Below are positions 1 to 8,722 of a DNA stretch of 64,000 nucleotides, one piece after another. Source of the DNA: Rhizobium sp. N324 (GTDB lineage Bacteria; Pseudomonadota; Alphaproteobacteria; Rhizobiales; Rhizobiaceae); assembly GCF_001664485.1 (NCBI RefSeq), contig NZ_CP013630.1:313001-377000 (forward strand), read 5' to 3'. Position 1 is the stretch's first letter, and each line of letters opens with the position of its first letter. The translations under genes were made by a program, and so were the position numbers. Under the pieces are notes generated by a model. It saw only the letters and a list, made by a program, of their open reading frames with translations. It had not been told where the DNA came from and did no database searches.

Positions 1-458
1 GCACGATCAAGATGGGGCCGAAGGTCGTGCTCGGCTATTTCGGTGAATTCCATCCGCTGACGCTTGAGGCGCTCGATGTCTCCGGCGCGCTCTGCGGTTT
101 CGAGGTCTATCTCGATGCCATGGCCGAGCCGAAAAAGAAGGCGACCCGCACCAAGCCGGCGCTCGATCTTTCGCCCTTCCAGGCGGTCAAGCGCGATTTC
201 GCCTTCGTCGTCGACAGGACGGTGGAGGCGGGCGCCATCATCAAGGCTGCGACCGGGGCAGACCGCAAGCTGGTCACCGGTGTCAATGTCTTCGACATCT
301 TCGAAGGCGCTTCCGTCGGCGAGGGCAAAAAGTCGGTGGCGATCGAGGTTCAGATCCAGCCGGCCGAGCGCACGTTGACGGATGAGGATTTCGAGGCGCT
401 GACGCAGAAGATCGTCGCCAGCGTGACAAAATTCACCGGCGGCGTTCTCCGAAGCTGA
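1..458 (+). CDS. pheT: Phenylalanine-tRNA ligase beta subunit, C-terminal part
   Basis: The reading frame is open from the left edge, so only the last ~152 residues are present. They end in a ferredoxin-fold anticodon-binding (FDX-ACB) domain, from about the [16 protein letters not shown] segment to the stop, as in bacterial PheT. The enzyme charges tRNA-Phe in the cytosol as an alpha2-beta2 tetramer. The upstream part and pheS should lie outside the window. A strong hairpin terminator follows 26 bases after the stop, so pheT ends its transcription unit here. The first ATG in the window is internal and is not the true start. Confidence 0.95.
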   Translation, partial: TIKMGPKVVLGYFGEFHPLTLEALDVSGALCGFEVYLDAMAEPKKKATRTKPALDLSPFQAVKRDFAFVVDRTVEAGAIIKAATGADRKLVTGVNVFDIFEGASVGEGKKSVAIEVQIQPAERTLTDEDFEALTQKIVASVTKFTGGVLRS

Positions 459-480
459 TCCCGTCGGCCTCACCAAAACG

Positions 481-511
481 AGAGACCGGCCGCCAAGGCG
501 GCCGGTCTTTT
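481..511 (+). terminator. Rho-independent terminator after pheT
   Basis: A perfect 11-bp stem (GACCGGCCGCC, positions 484-494, with its complement at 497-507) with an AA loop is followed by TTTT. The flanking AGA/TCT bases extend the stem. The same hairpin also lies at the 3' end of the convergent gene ending at 511. Confidence 0.9.
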
Positions 512-870
512 CACGTGTGGAGATGATAGAGTTTGCTGACGATCGTCCAGCGGCCGTCGATCTTCAGCAGCGAGAGATAGTCGGTAAAGCGCATCCCGGC
601 GAAATCGTCGGTGACCTTGACGCTCGCCGCGTCGCCCTCGACATCGACGTTCTGGATATCCATGAAGGGCTGCGTGCCGGGTGGCGCCGGCTCCTCCGCC
701 AGGATGGCGGCGATGAATTCGTCCCGCGTCAGCCATTCGACGGCATTCTGGTAATAGCCGATGATCGAGCTTTTCGGGTGAAACGCCTTTTTCAAGGCCG
801 CCTCATTGCCGAAGGCCATGCCTTCGACATAGAGATGAACCGTCTGTTCGACTGCCTGCCTGTCCGACAT
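511..870 (-). CDS. NTF2-like / putative lumazine-binding family protein
   Basis: A 119-residue single-domain protein with the features of the small NTF2-like fold (SnoaL / Lumazine_bd_2 type): an N-terminal helix (QAVEQTVHLYVEGM), a central FHP segment, and a C-terminal strand pair containing GRWTIVSKLYHLH. Such proteins are cytosolic dimers that may bind small ligands or act as isomerases or hydrolases. The substrate cannot be read from sequence. It is convergent with pheT and shares its terminator. Upstream lies an inverted-repeat element. Confidence 0.75.
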   Translation of the reverse strand: MSDRQAVEQTVHLYVEGMAFGNEAALKKAFHPKSSIIGYYQNAVEWLTRDEFIAAILAEEPAPPGTQPFMDIQNVDVEGDAASVKVTDDFAGMRFTDYLSLLKIDGRWTIVSKLYHLHT

Positions 871-941
871 GTTTTCATCCCGTTTTCCGAGATGGCGTTA
901 GATAGTTTCGTCGGCCGAGAAGGCAAGCCCGGCCGTTGCGT

Positions 942-1213
942 TAGAGCCTTTCCTGGTTAGATTGAAGCATTCTGCCGGAGCAGGTTTTCGTCAGGGCAGA
1001 GGCGATTGGCGAAGGGCATACCCCAGGTACGTCCGAGCCGATCGCCTCTGATCCTGGCGGAAAGATGCCCGGCCCTTCGGGTTGGCTGAAACGGGCCGGC
1101 TGATCGACCGGCCGGCTTGGCCGTAGAACTGGGCTACGACGCGCGCCGGCCGGTCGACCATCCGACTCCGTTTGAGCCACCAGAATGCTGCAATCTAACC
1201 AGGAAAGGCTCTA
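942..1213. repeat. 272-bp inverted-repeat intergenic element (MITE- or RIME-like)
   Basis: The 33-bp ends (942-974 and 1181-1213) are inverted copies that match at 32 of 33 positions, starting TAGAGCCTTTCCTGG. Inside are further nested palindromes, for example CAGAGGCGATTGGC against GCCGATCGCCTCTG. No transposase is present. The element fills the intergenic space between two minus-strand genes, so any read-through RNA would fold strongly. Confidence 0.8.
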
Positions 1214-1229
1214 GGCCGGGCTTGGCCGC

Positions 1230-2225
<996 letters not shown>

Positions 2226-2256
2226 GATGCGCTCCTTTTCTGAGCTGGGACCGAAG

Positions 2257-2304
2257 GAGCATGATGCCGAAAAGTGTGAGCGGTTTTCGGACAACCTCAT
2301 GCTC
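2257..2304. repeat. Short palindromic rhizobial intergenic repeat
   Basis: GAGCATGA at 2257-2264 pairs with TCATGCTC at 2297-2304, and inside it CCGAAAA pairs with TTTTCGG. The core GAAAAGTGTGAGCGGTTTTC resembles the core of the repeat at 15711 (GAAAAGTGCGAAGCGGTTTTC-like). It lies in the 5' leader of the aldo/keto reductase gene. Confidence 0.65.
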
Positions 2305-2400
2305 TCAAAGAGGTCTTGCGGTAACGGGCAGACCATATCCTTGCCGCATCGGTCAGAAAATATATGCAATTTATAACGGCTTGTTCTATCATTTCGATCA

Positions 2401-3288
2401 ATGAACAGAACACAGCTCTCGCAACTCGCCGTTCTCGCCGCCGTTTCCGAGCATCGCAGCTTCCGCACCGCAGCCAAGGAACTCCTCGTCGCGCCATCTG
2501 CGATCAGTCATGCGATCTCGAGCCTGGAGGAAAGTCTGGGTGTCCGGCTTCTGGCGCGCACCACCCGCAGCGTCGCGCCGACGGAGGAGGGGCGCCTGCT
2601 TCTCGACAGACTGCGGCCGGCGCTTGAGGAGATCGATATTGCCCTGGAGGCGGTCCGCGATACGCGCGCCAGGCCGGCCGGCAACCTGCGCATCACTGCG
2701 CCGCGCTTCGCCTCCGATCTCCTGCTCGCCCCGCGCCTTGGTGATTTTCTCAACCTCTATCCGGATATCACCCTGGAGATCGCCAATGAGGATGGCTTCA
2801 CCGATATCGTCAAGGAGGGGTTCGATGCCGGCATAAGGCTGGAGGAGAGCCTGGAGGCCGATATGATCGCGGTCAAGATTTCGCCGGATCTGACGACCGT
2901 CATCGCCGCCTCGCCCGACTATTTCGAGCGCTATCCGAAGCCGGAGCATCCACGCGATCTCGTCCATCACCGCTGCATCAAGCGGCGCTTTACCAACGGC
3001 TCCATCTATCGCTGGGAATTCGAAAAGGACGGGCAGGAATTGGTCGTCGCAGTCGACGGGCCGCTTGTTGTCAGCGAGGATCGGCTGGCGCTGCTTGCGG
3101 CGCTGAACGGCGTCGGCCTTGCCTATCTCTTCGATATGCGGGTGGATGACGAACTGGCGAGCGGCAAGCTGGTGCGGGTGCTGGAAGATTGGTGCGCGCC
3201 CTATTCCGGGCCGTTTCTCTATTATCCCAGCCGGCGGCAGATGCGCCCGGCACTGCGGGCCTTCATCGATTTCTTCAAATATGTTTAG
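2401..3288 (+). CDS. LysR family transcriptional regulator
   Basis: A 295-residue LysR-type regulator. The N-terminal winged HTH covers about residues 5-62 ([20 protein letters not shown], then [15 protein letters not shown]). The C-terminal periplasmic-binding-like effector domain runs from about 90 to the end ([18 protein letters not shown] onward). It is divergent from the aldo/keto reductase, a typical LysR target arrangement. No Shine-Dalgarno is visible before the ATG, but a TATCAT hexamer at 2387-2392 could place the transcript start at or near the ATG. The effector is unknown. Confidence 0.92.
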   Translation: MNRTQLSQLAVLAAVSEHRSFRTAAKELLVAPSAISHAISSLEESLGVRLLARTTRSVAPTEEGRLLLDRLRPALEEIDIALEAVRDTRARPAGNLRITAPRFASDLLLAPRLGDFLNLYPDITLEIANEDGFTDIVKEGFDAGIRLEESLEADMIAVKISPDLTTVIAASPDYFERYPKPEHPRDLVHHRCIKRRFTNGSIYRWEFEKDGQELVVAVDGPLVVSEDRLALLAALNGVGLAYLFDMRVDDELASGKLVRVLEDWCAPYSGPFLYYPSRRQMRPALRAFIDFFKYV

Positions 3289-3296
3289 GAAGATCC

Positions 3297-3330
3297 GGGC
3301 GGCGGGTAGAGACCCGCCGCCCGTTCTCTT
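3297..3330 (+). terminator. Hairpin terminator between convergent genes
   Basis: The stem GGGCGGCGGGT (3297-3307) pairs perfectly with ACCCGCCGCCC (3312-3322) around an AGAG loop, followed by a weak T-rich tail GTTCTCTT. It sits between the LysR stop and the end of the DUF892 gene and could serve both strands. Confidence 0.75.
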
Positions 3331-3337
3331 CACTGGA

Positions 3338-3835
3338 TCAGGCAGCCTTTGCCTTCTGGTTCGCCGCCGTGGTGGCGAGCTGGGAGAGGATCTTGTCGGT
3401 CGCCGTTTCCTCCTGCAGCGTCTGGTCGAGCAGGCTGACGACGTCCTTGAAGCCGAGCGTCGCGGCCCAGGTCTTCAGTGTGCCGTAACGGGCGATTTCA
3501 TAATGCTCGACGGCCTGGGCAGCGGAAATCAGGCCGGCATCCAGCGCCGGCGTGCCCTTGAATTCCTCCATGATTTCCTCGCCCTCGGCAATAATGCCCT
3601 GGATCGCCTCGCAGGTCTTGCCCTGGGCGCGTTTGCCGATCTTCTCGAATGCCTGCTGCAGGCGCTCGACCTGGCCTTCGGTTTGCTCCAGGTGCTTCTG
3701 GAAACCCGCTTTCAGTTCGGAGGACTGGGCGGCGCGCGCCATCTTCGGCAGGGCGCGCAGGATCTGCCGTTCGGCAAAATAGATGTCCTTGAGCGTATCG
3801 TAGAAGAGATCTTCCAACGTCTTTTCCTTGGCCAT
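3338..3835 (-). CDS. YciE/YciF-type ferritin-like protein (DUF892)
   Basis: A 165-residue all-helical protein of the DUF892 family. It opens with the family signature LEDLFYDTLKDIYFAERQIL and carries helix-borne Glu and His residues (FAERQ, HLEQTEGQ, EHYEIARYGTL) that match the four-helix ferritin-like metal site. Family members are stress-induced cytosolic proteins of uncertain biochemical role. The gene is monocistronic, convergent with the LysR gene and separated from it by a terminator. Confidence 0.88.
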   Translation of the reverse strand: MAKEKTLEDLFYDTLKDIYFAERQILRALPKMARAAQSSELKAGFQKHLEQTEGQVERLQQAFEKIGKRAQGKTCEAIQGIIAEGEEIMEEFKGTPALDAGLISAAQAVEHYEIARYGTLKTWAATLGFKDVVSLLDQTLQEETATDKILSQLATTAANQKAKAA

Positions 3836-3985
3836 TTTCTCGATCCTTGTTCTGGGAAAGGCCGCGAATGCGGCGACACACTAAGAAGCAAGGATTACGC
3901 AAATTGTTCCCGATCGATTTCGGGTGGACTGGAAATCTGCTCCGGGCGATGTTTCCTGCCATCGATGCGGGAGGAAGGAAACGTC

Positions 3986-4603
3986 ATGCGCAAGCCGGGT
4001 TCGATGAAGGGTCTGGAAGATCTTGGCCGGATAAGGCTGTCGCAGAACTTCTTCTTCCGTGATTTTCTGCACTCCGAAATTGCCGATTTCCACCGCATTC
4101 CCAATATCCCCGACGATCCCGATCTGGCGATCGAGGCGGGCAGGAGGCTTTGCCAGGAATTGCTGGAGCCGCTGGAAACGACCTTCGGGCGCCTGCATAT
4201 CCGCTCCGGCTATCGCTCGCCTGATGTCAACAGGTTCGGCAACGACAACAATCTGAATTGCTCGACCAATGCCGCCACCGCTGCCCATCACATCTGGGAC
4301 ATGCGGGACTTCGACGGCTGCATGGGGGCGGCGGTCTGCATCGTCGTGCCTTGGATGCTCGACCGCTACAATGATGGAAGCGACTGGCAGCGGCTCGCCT
4401 GGTGGATCCACGACCATCTGCCCTATGCGTCGCTCTGCTTTTTTCCCAAGCTCTGGGCCTTCAATATCCAGTGGCACGAACGGCCGAAACGGGTGATCCA
4501 GAGTTATATCAGCCCCCGCGGCATCCTCACCAAACCGGGCATGGCGAACTGGGAAGGGAAGCATTCCGAGTGGTACGAAGGTTTTCCTGCCCTCAGAAGC
4601 TGA
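3986..4603 (+). CDS. Conserved protein, possible M15-type peptidase-like fold
   Basis: A 205-residue protein. The frame is open further upstream, but the ATG at 3986 has a good GGGAGGAAGG ribosome site ending six bases before it. A central HIRSGYRSPDVN segment resembles the SGYRS motif of M15 / DD-carboxypeptidase-like zinc folds, followed by an AAHHIWD segment. The usual HxxGxAxD signature is not clear, so catalysis is doubtful. There is no signal peptide. Its last 11 bases overlap the convergent acetyltransferase gene. Confidence 0.6.
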   Translation: MRKPGSMKGLEDLGRIRLSQNFFFRDFLHSEIADFHRIPNIPDDPDLAIEAGRRLCQELLEPLETTFGRLHIRSGYRSPDVNRFGNDNNLNCSTNAATAAHHIWDMRDFDGCMGAAVCIVVPWMLDRYNDGSDWQRLAWWIHDHLPYASLCFFPKLWAFNIQWHERPKRVIQSYISPRGILTKPGMANWEGKHSEWYEGFPALRS

Positions 4604-5036
4604 TGCGATAGCGGATGTGCCCGTCGCTCTCGACATAGCTGTCGTAGAGCGCCCGGGCCGTCTTGTTCTGCTCGCTCGTATGCCAATAGAGCCGCGACCA
4701 GCCCTTCGCCTTGCCGAGGCCGACGAGATCGTCCATCAGCGCTCGCCCGATGCCTTTGCCGCGTGCCTCGGGATCGACGAACAGGTCTTCGAGATAGCAG
4801 TCCCTGCCGCGGATCCAGGTGCCCTCATGGGTGAGATAGAGCGCAAAACCCATGATCTTGCCGTCGACCTCGGCGACCCGCATGGCGATCGCCGACGCCG
4901 GATCGAAAACCCGGCGCCAGGTGGAATCGGTGATATCGGCATCGACCGTGACTTCGTAAAAGGCGAGGTAGGCGGCCCAGAGTTCGCGCCAGCGCGCTTC
5001 GTCTTCGGGGCGGGCATCGCGGATCGTCACGGTCAT
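4593..5036 (-). CDS. GNAT family N-acetyltransferase
   Basis: A 147-residue GNAT protein with the acetyl-CoA loop RGKGIG at about residues 92-97, preceded by the strand YLEDLFVDPEA. The C-terminal half (YWHTSEQNKTARALYDSY) fits motif B. A GGGAGAG ribosome site precedes the ATG. The acceptor substrate is unknown. It follows the aldo/keto reductase on the same strand with a 14-base gap, so the two are probably co-transcribed. Confidence 0.9.
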   Translation of the reverse strand: MTVTIRDARPEDEARWRELWAAYLAFYEVTVDADITDSTWRRVFDPASAIAMRVAEVDGKIMGFALYLTHEGTWIRGRDCYLEDLFVDPEARGKGIGRALMDDLVGLGKAKGWSRLYWHTSEQNKTARALYDSYVESDGHIRYRISF

Positions 5037-5050
5037 CGGCTCTCCCTCTT

Positions 5051-5998
5051 TCAGTTGCCGGCTTCGTCGAGCAGCGCCATCGCGTCATCGGATAGCTGAA
5101 GTGTCGCCGATTTCGCCAGGCTTTCAAGCTGCGAAAGGCTGGTCGCGCTGGCGATCGGCGCCGTCACGCCCGGTTTGCGCAAGAGCCAGGCAAGCGAAAT
5201 TTCCGCGGGCTTGGCGCCGGTCTCGGCCGAAACCCTGTCGAGCGCGGCAAGAATGCGCATGCCTTTGTCATCCAGGTATTGCGAGACCCGGCCCTCGCGG
5301 GCCCGGCCCCGCGTATCCGCCTTGTTGCGGTATTTACCGGTGAGGAAGCCGGCGGCGAGGCTGAAATAGGTGATGACGCCGATTTCTTGCTTGATGCAAA
5401 GCTCGGCCAGCGACCCCTCGAAGCTTGAGCGCTCATAGAGGTTATATTCCGGCTGCACCACATCATAGCGCGGCAGACCGGCCTTTTCGGCAGCGTCGAA
5501 GGACGCTTGCAGCAGCGTCGCATCATAATTCGAGCAGCCGATGGCGCGGATCTTGCCCTGCTGCTTCAGCTTGGCAAAGGCGCCGAGCGTTTCCTCGTGC
5601 GGCGTATCGGCATCCGGCCAGTGCGAGAGATAGAGGTCGATATAATCAGTCTGCAGCCGACGGAGCGAATCCTCGACGGCCTTCAGAATATAGCTCTCCT
5701 TCAGCGTCTTTCCCTGTCCCATGTCCGAGCCGACCTTGGTGACGATCACGGCCCTGTCGCGGGAGACACTTGCCTGTTTCAGCCAGCGCCCGATGATCTC
5801 CTCGGAATCGCCGCCCTTGTTGCCCGGAACCCAGGCGGAATAGACATCGGCCGTATCGATCGTGTTCAGCCCCGCATCGAAGAAGGCGTCGAGAATGGCG
5901 AAGGATGTTTTCTCGTCGGCCGTCCAGCCGAAGACATTGCCGCCGATGACGATCGGCGCGACCGAAAGACCTGTTTTTCCAAGCCGGCGCATTTCCAT
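5051..5998 (-). CDS. Aldo/keto reductase family oxidoreductase
   Basis: A 315-residue aldo/keto reductase. The start at 5998 ([10 protein letters not shown]) has GGAGAG about seven bases upstream. The tetrad residues are Asp48 and Tyr53 (IDTADVY), Lys88 (IVTKVG) and the His in LYLSHWPD at about 126. It is probably an NADPH-dependent cytosolic carbonyl reductase of unknown substrate. It is first in a two-gene unit with the GNAT gene and divergent from the Gfo/Idh/MocA dehydrogenase. Confidence 0.9.
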   Translation of the reverse strand: MEMRRLGKTGLSVAPIVIGGNVFGWTADEKTSFAILDAFFDAGLNTIDTADVYSAWVPGNKGGDSEEIIGRWLKQASVSRDRAVIVTKVGSDMGQGKTLKESYILKAVEDSLRRLQTDYIDLYLSHWPDADTPHEETLGAFAKLKQQGKIRAIGCSNYDATLLQASFDAAEKAGLPRYDVVQPEYNLYERSSFEGSLAELCIKQEIGVITYFSLAAGFLTGKYRNKADTRGRAREGRVSQYLDDKGMRILAALDRVSAETGAKPAEISLAWLLRKPGVTAPIASATSLSQLESLAKSATLQLSDDAMALLDEAGN

Positions 5999-6179
5999 GA
6001 CGCTCTCCAAAAGGGTGATGGTAATTGAAATCGTGGACACGGCAGGACGCCGCCTTGCGAACAACCTAGCGCGATCCGGGCATGAGGGAAGGCAAACTTC
6101 CGTGATTTCCTGTCGCGCCATTGCGCCGCGGCCAGGGCCTGAATATGGTTCGCGGACATTTGTTTCGGGAGGCTTGGAT

Positions 6180-7166
6180 ATGCTGCGTTTCGGTATCATT
6201 TCAACAGCGAAGATCGGCCGCGACAATGTCGTTCCGGCGATCCAGGATGCGGAGAACTGTGTCGTTACGGCAATCGCCAGCCGCGATCTCGCCCGCGCCA
6301 GGGAGATGGCCGACCGCTTCTCGGTGCCGCATGCCTTCGGCTCCTACGAGGAGATGCTGGCTTCCGATCTCATCGACGCCGTCTATATCCCGCTGCCGAC
6401 CTCGCAGCATATCGAATGGTCGATCAAAGCAGCCGATGCCGGCAAGCACGTGCTCTGCGAAAAGCCCCTGGCGCTGAAGGCAGGCGATATCGACGAAGTG
6501 ATCGCCGCCCGCGACCGCAACCGGGTGGTGGTCACCGAAGCCTATATGATCGCCTATTCGCCGGTGTGGCGGAAGGTGCGGGCGCTGATCGAAGAAGGCG
6601 TGATCGGCTCGCTCCGGCATGTGCAGGGCGCCTTCACCTATTTCAATCGCGATGCCGCCAACATGCGCAACATCCCCGAGCTCGGCGGCGGCGGCCTTCC
6701 CGATATCGGCGTCTATCCCGTCATGGGCACGCGGTTTTCCACCGGCAAGGAAGCGCTGCGGATCCAGGCGGTCACCGAGCGCGATCCCGAATTCGGCACG
6801 GATATCTATTCGAGCGTCAAGGCCGATTTCGGCGATTTCGAGCTGAGTTTCTATATCTCGACGCAGATGGCCAACCGCCAGGTCATGGTCTTCCACGGCA
6901 CCGACGGTTACATCGAGGTCAAATCGCCGTTCAACGCCAATCGCTGGGGCCCCGAGGAGATCGAGCTCGCCGACCGCAGCCACAATCAATCGCGAATCTT
7001 CCGCTTCCAGGACAGCCGCCAGTACAAGCGTGAGGTCGAAGCCTTCGCCCGGGCGGTGAAGGACGGCAACGAAGAGCTCGTCACGCTGGAAAATTCCAAA
7101 TTGAACCAGAAGGTGATCGACGCGATCTACCGGGCCAGCGAGAAGGACGGCTGGGAAGCCGTCTAG
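6180..7166 (+). CDS. Gfo/Idh/MocA family oxidoreductase
   Basis: A 328-residue NAD(P)-dependent dehydrogenase. The N-terminal Rossmann fold begins [18 protein letters not shown], and the conserved EKP motif ([11 protein letters not shown]) is at about residues 94-96. The C-terminal GFO_IDH_MocA_C domain contains [20 protein letters not shown] ribosome site precedes the ATG. These enzymes typically oxidise sugars or cyclitols, and the substrate is not evident. The gene is divergent from the aldo/keto reductase, which may act on related carbonyl compounds (inference). Confidence 0.9.
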   Translation: MLRFGIISTAKIGRDNVVPAIQDAENCVVTAIASRDLARAREMADRFSVPHAFGSYEEMLASDLIDAVYIPLPTSQHIEWSIKAADAGKHVLCEKPLALKAGDIDEVIAARDRNRVVVTEAYMIAYSPVWRKVRALIEEGVIGSLRHVQGAFTYFNRDAANMRNIPELGGGGLPDIGVYPVMGTRFSTGKEALRIQAVTERDPEFGTDIYSSVKADFGDFELSFYISTQMANRQVMVFHGTDGYIEVKSPFNANRWGPEEIELADRSHNQSRIFRFQDSRQYKREVEAFARAVKDGNEELVTLENSKLNQKVIDAIYRASEKDGWEAV

Positions 7167-7180
7167 CGCAATTTCGAGAA

Positions 7181-7558
7181 CTATTCGGCGCGGAAGACGA
7201 AGCGCGAATAGCCGAAGAAGCTGAAGACCATCGAGGCGATGCTGGCGATCATCATCGCCGCCAGCGGCTGGAGCGCCGGCAGCGACAGCAGAAGCGCGGA
7301 ATAAAGCCCGTAATTGACAAGCGCTGTCGTTACCCCGATCGAGCCGTAGCGGAAGCCTTCGACGGCGAGCGACCGGCCGGAGCGATCGAACGTGTAGCGC
7401 CGGTTGAAAACCCAGGTCACTGCCATTGCGCAAGCGATCGCGACAAGCCGTGCCAGGAACGGCCCAAGCGGCGTCAGATGCAGCAGCGCCGACAGCATGC
7501 CGGCATCGACGAGGAAGCCGATGCCGCCGGCGATGGTGAAGCGGATGAGCCTTCTCAC
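7181..7558 (-). CDS. GtrA family membrane protein (putative polyprenyl-phosphate-sugar flippase)
   Basis: A 125-residue protein with four predicted membrane helices and the GtrA pattern (RFTIAGGIGFLVDAG at the start, VTWVFNRRYTF in the middle, FFGYSRFVF at the end). GtrA proteins are thought to flip undecaprenyl- or decaprenyl-phosphate-linked sugars across the inner membrane. Its start overlaps the stop of the GT2 gene by four bases (ATGA), which points to translational coupling with the enzyme that would make its substrate. Confidence 0.85.
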   Translation of the reverse strand: MRRLIRFTIAGGIGFLVDAGMLSALLHLTPLGPFLARLVAIACAMAVTWVFNRRYTFDRSGRSLAVEGFRYGSIGVTTALVNYGLYSALLLSLPALQPLAAMMIASIASMVFSFFGYSRFVFRAE

Positions 7559-8562
7559 GCCGCATCCGCCTTGCCGGGACGCCTGCTCGATGCCGGCGCT
7601 GTCTGGCTGAGCGGTGCCTTGACCATGCTCGGCGTCTCCAGATTCATATAATGGATGCGAAGCTGTTCGGCGCGGGCGCGGGCCACCGAATCCAGGATGA
7701 CGCCGGCAGTGAACAGCATGAAAGAGATCATCATCAGTGCCATCGACAGCACCCAGGTCGGCATGCGGCTGACGAGACCCGTTGCGAAATATTCCGCCAG
7801 CACCGGCGCCATAAAGCCGAGGCTCGCCAGCATGAAGCTGGTGCTGATCGTGCTGAAGAAGGCGAAGGGCCGAGTTTCCTTCATCAGCATCGCGAACATC
7901 CAGAGGATCCTGCCGCCGTCGCGGAAGGTCGAAAGCTTGGAATGCGAGCCTTCCGGCCGGCGGCCGTAATCGAGTTCCAGCTCGCTGACCGGCAGCTTCA
8001 GCCGCGAGGCGTGCACCGACATTTCGGTTTCGATCTCGAAGCCGCCCGAGACCGCCGGGAAGCTCTTGACGAAGCGGCGCGAGAAAGCGCGGTAGCCGGA
8101 AAAAATGTCGGTGAAGTCGGGGCCGAAGATCGTCCGGTAGAGCAGGTTGAAAAGCCGGTTGCCGAGCGCATGGCCCTGACGGCCGGCATCGGCATGCACG
8201 CCGCGCCGGGTTCCCACAACCATATCGGCCCGCTCGGTCAGCAGGGTGCGCACCAGCTCTTCGGCGTCCTCTGGTGCGTAAGTGCCGTCGCCATCGGCGA
8301 TGATGTAGATATCGGCCTCGATGTCGGCGAACATGCGGCGCACGACGTGGCCCTTGCCTTGCCGCCGCTCGCGAACGACATGCGCGCCGGCCAGCATCGC
8401 CTGCAGCGCGGTGCCGTCGGTGGAATTATTGTCGTAGACATGGACCGCCGCATCCGGCAGCGTCGCGCGGAAACCCCGCACCACAGGGCCGATTGTCGCC
8501 GCCTCGTTATAGCAGGGAAGCAGGACGGCAATATTCGGATTATCGGTATGCGATCGGGCCAT
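7555..8562 (-). CDS. Glycosyltransferase family 2, polyprenyl-phosphate sugar synthase type
   Basis: A 335-residue GT2 enzyme. The N-terminal GT-A domain starts AVLLPCYNEAATIG, and the metal-binding region IADGDGTYAPEDA follows at about residues 90-100. A C-terminal hydrophobic region (about 240-300) holds two membrane helices, as in GtrB and DpmA-type enzymes that put a sugar on a polyprenyl phosphate. It is the first gene of a pair with gtrA and is divergent from a GT-C-like gene that could use the product. Confidence 0.85.
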   Translation of the reverse strand: MARSHTDNPNIAVLLPCYNEAATIGPVVRGFRATLPDAAVHVYDNNSTDGTALQAMLAGAHVVRERRQGKGHVVRRMFADIEADIYIIADGDGTYAPEDAEELVRTLLTERADMVVGTRRGVHADAGRQGHALGNRLFNLLYRTIFGPDFTDIFSGYRAFSRRFVKSFPAVSGGFEIETEMSVHASRLKLPVSELELDYGRRPEGSHSKLSTFRDGGRILWMFAMLMKETRPFAFFSTISTSFMLASLGFMAPVLAEYFATGLVSRMPTWVLSMALMMISFMLFTAGVILDSVARARAEQLRIHYMNLETPSMVKAPLSQTAPASSRRPGKADAA

Positions 8563-8722
8563 GACTCTACTCGTTACACTGAAAGCCGCACGCAGCCTAA
8601 ATCACCCGCCGTTAATAAGACCCTATGACGCAGGCAAAATCGGCGCCTGGCGCCACGGCTTTACACTTTCTTGATCGGCGACGGCTAAGCTTCGGCCATC
8701 TGGAAACGAAGCGCTAACCACG

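Noticed and set aside
941..1180. 79-codon minus-strand frame
   Set aside because: It lies wholly inside the inverted-repeat element and has no ribosome site or recognisable protein.
2398..3333. 311-codon minus-strand frame opposite LysR
   Set aside because: It is a shadow of the LysR gene caused by high GC at third positions. The LysR protein on the plus strand has clear family motifs.
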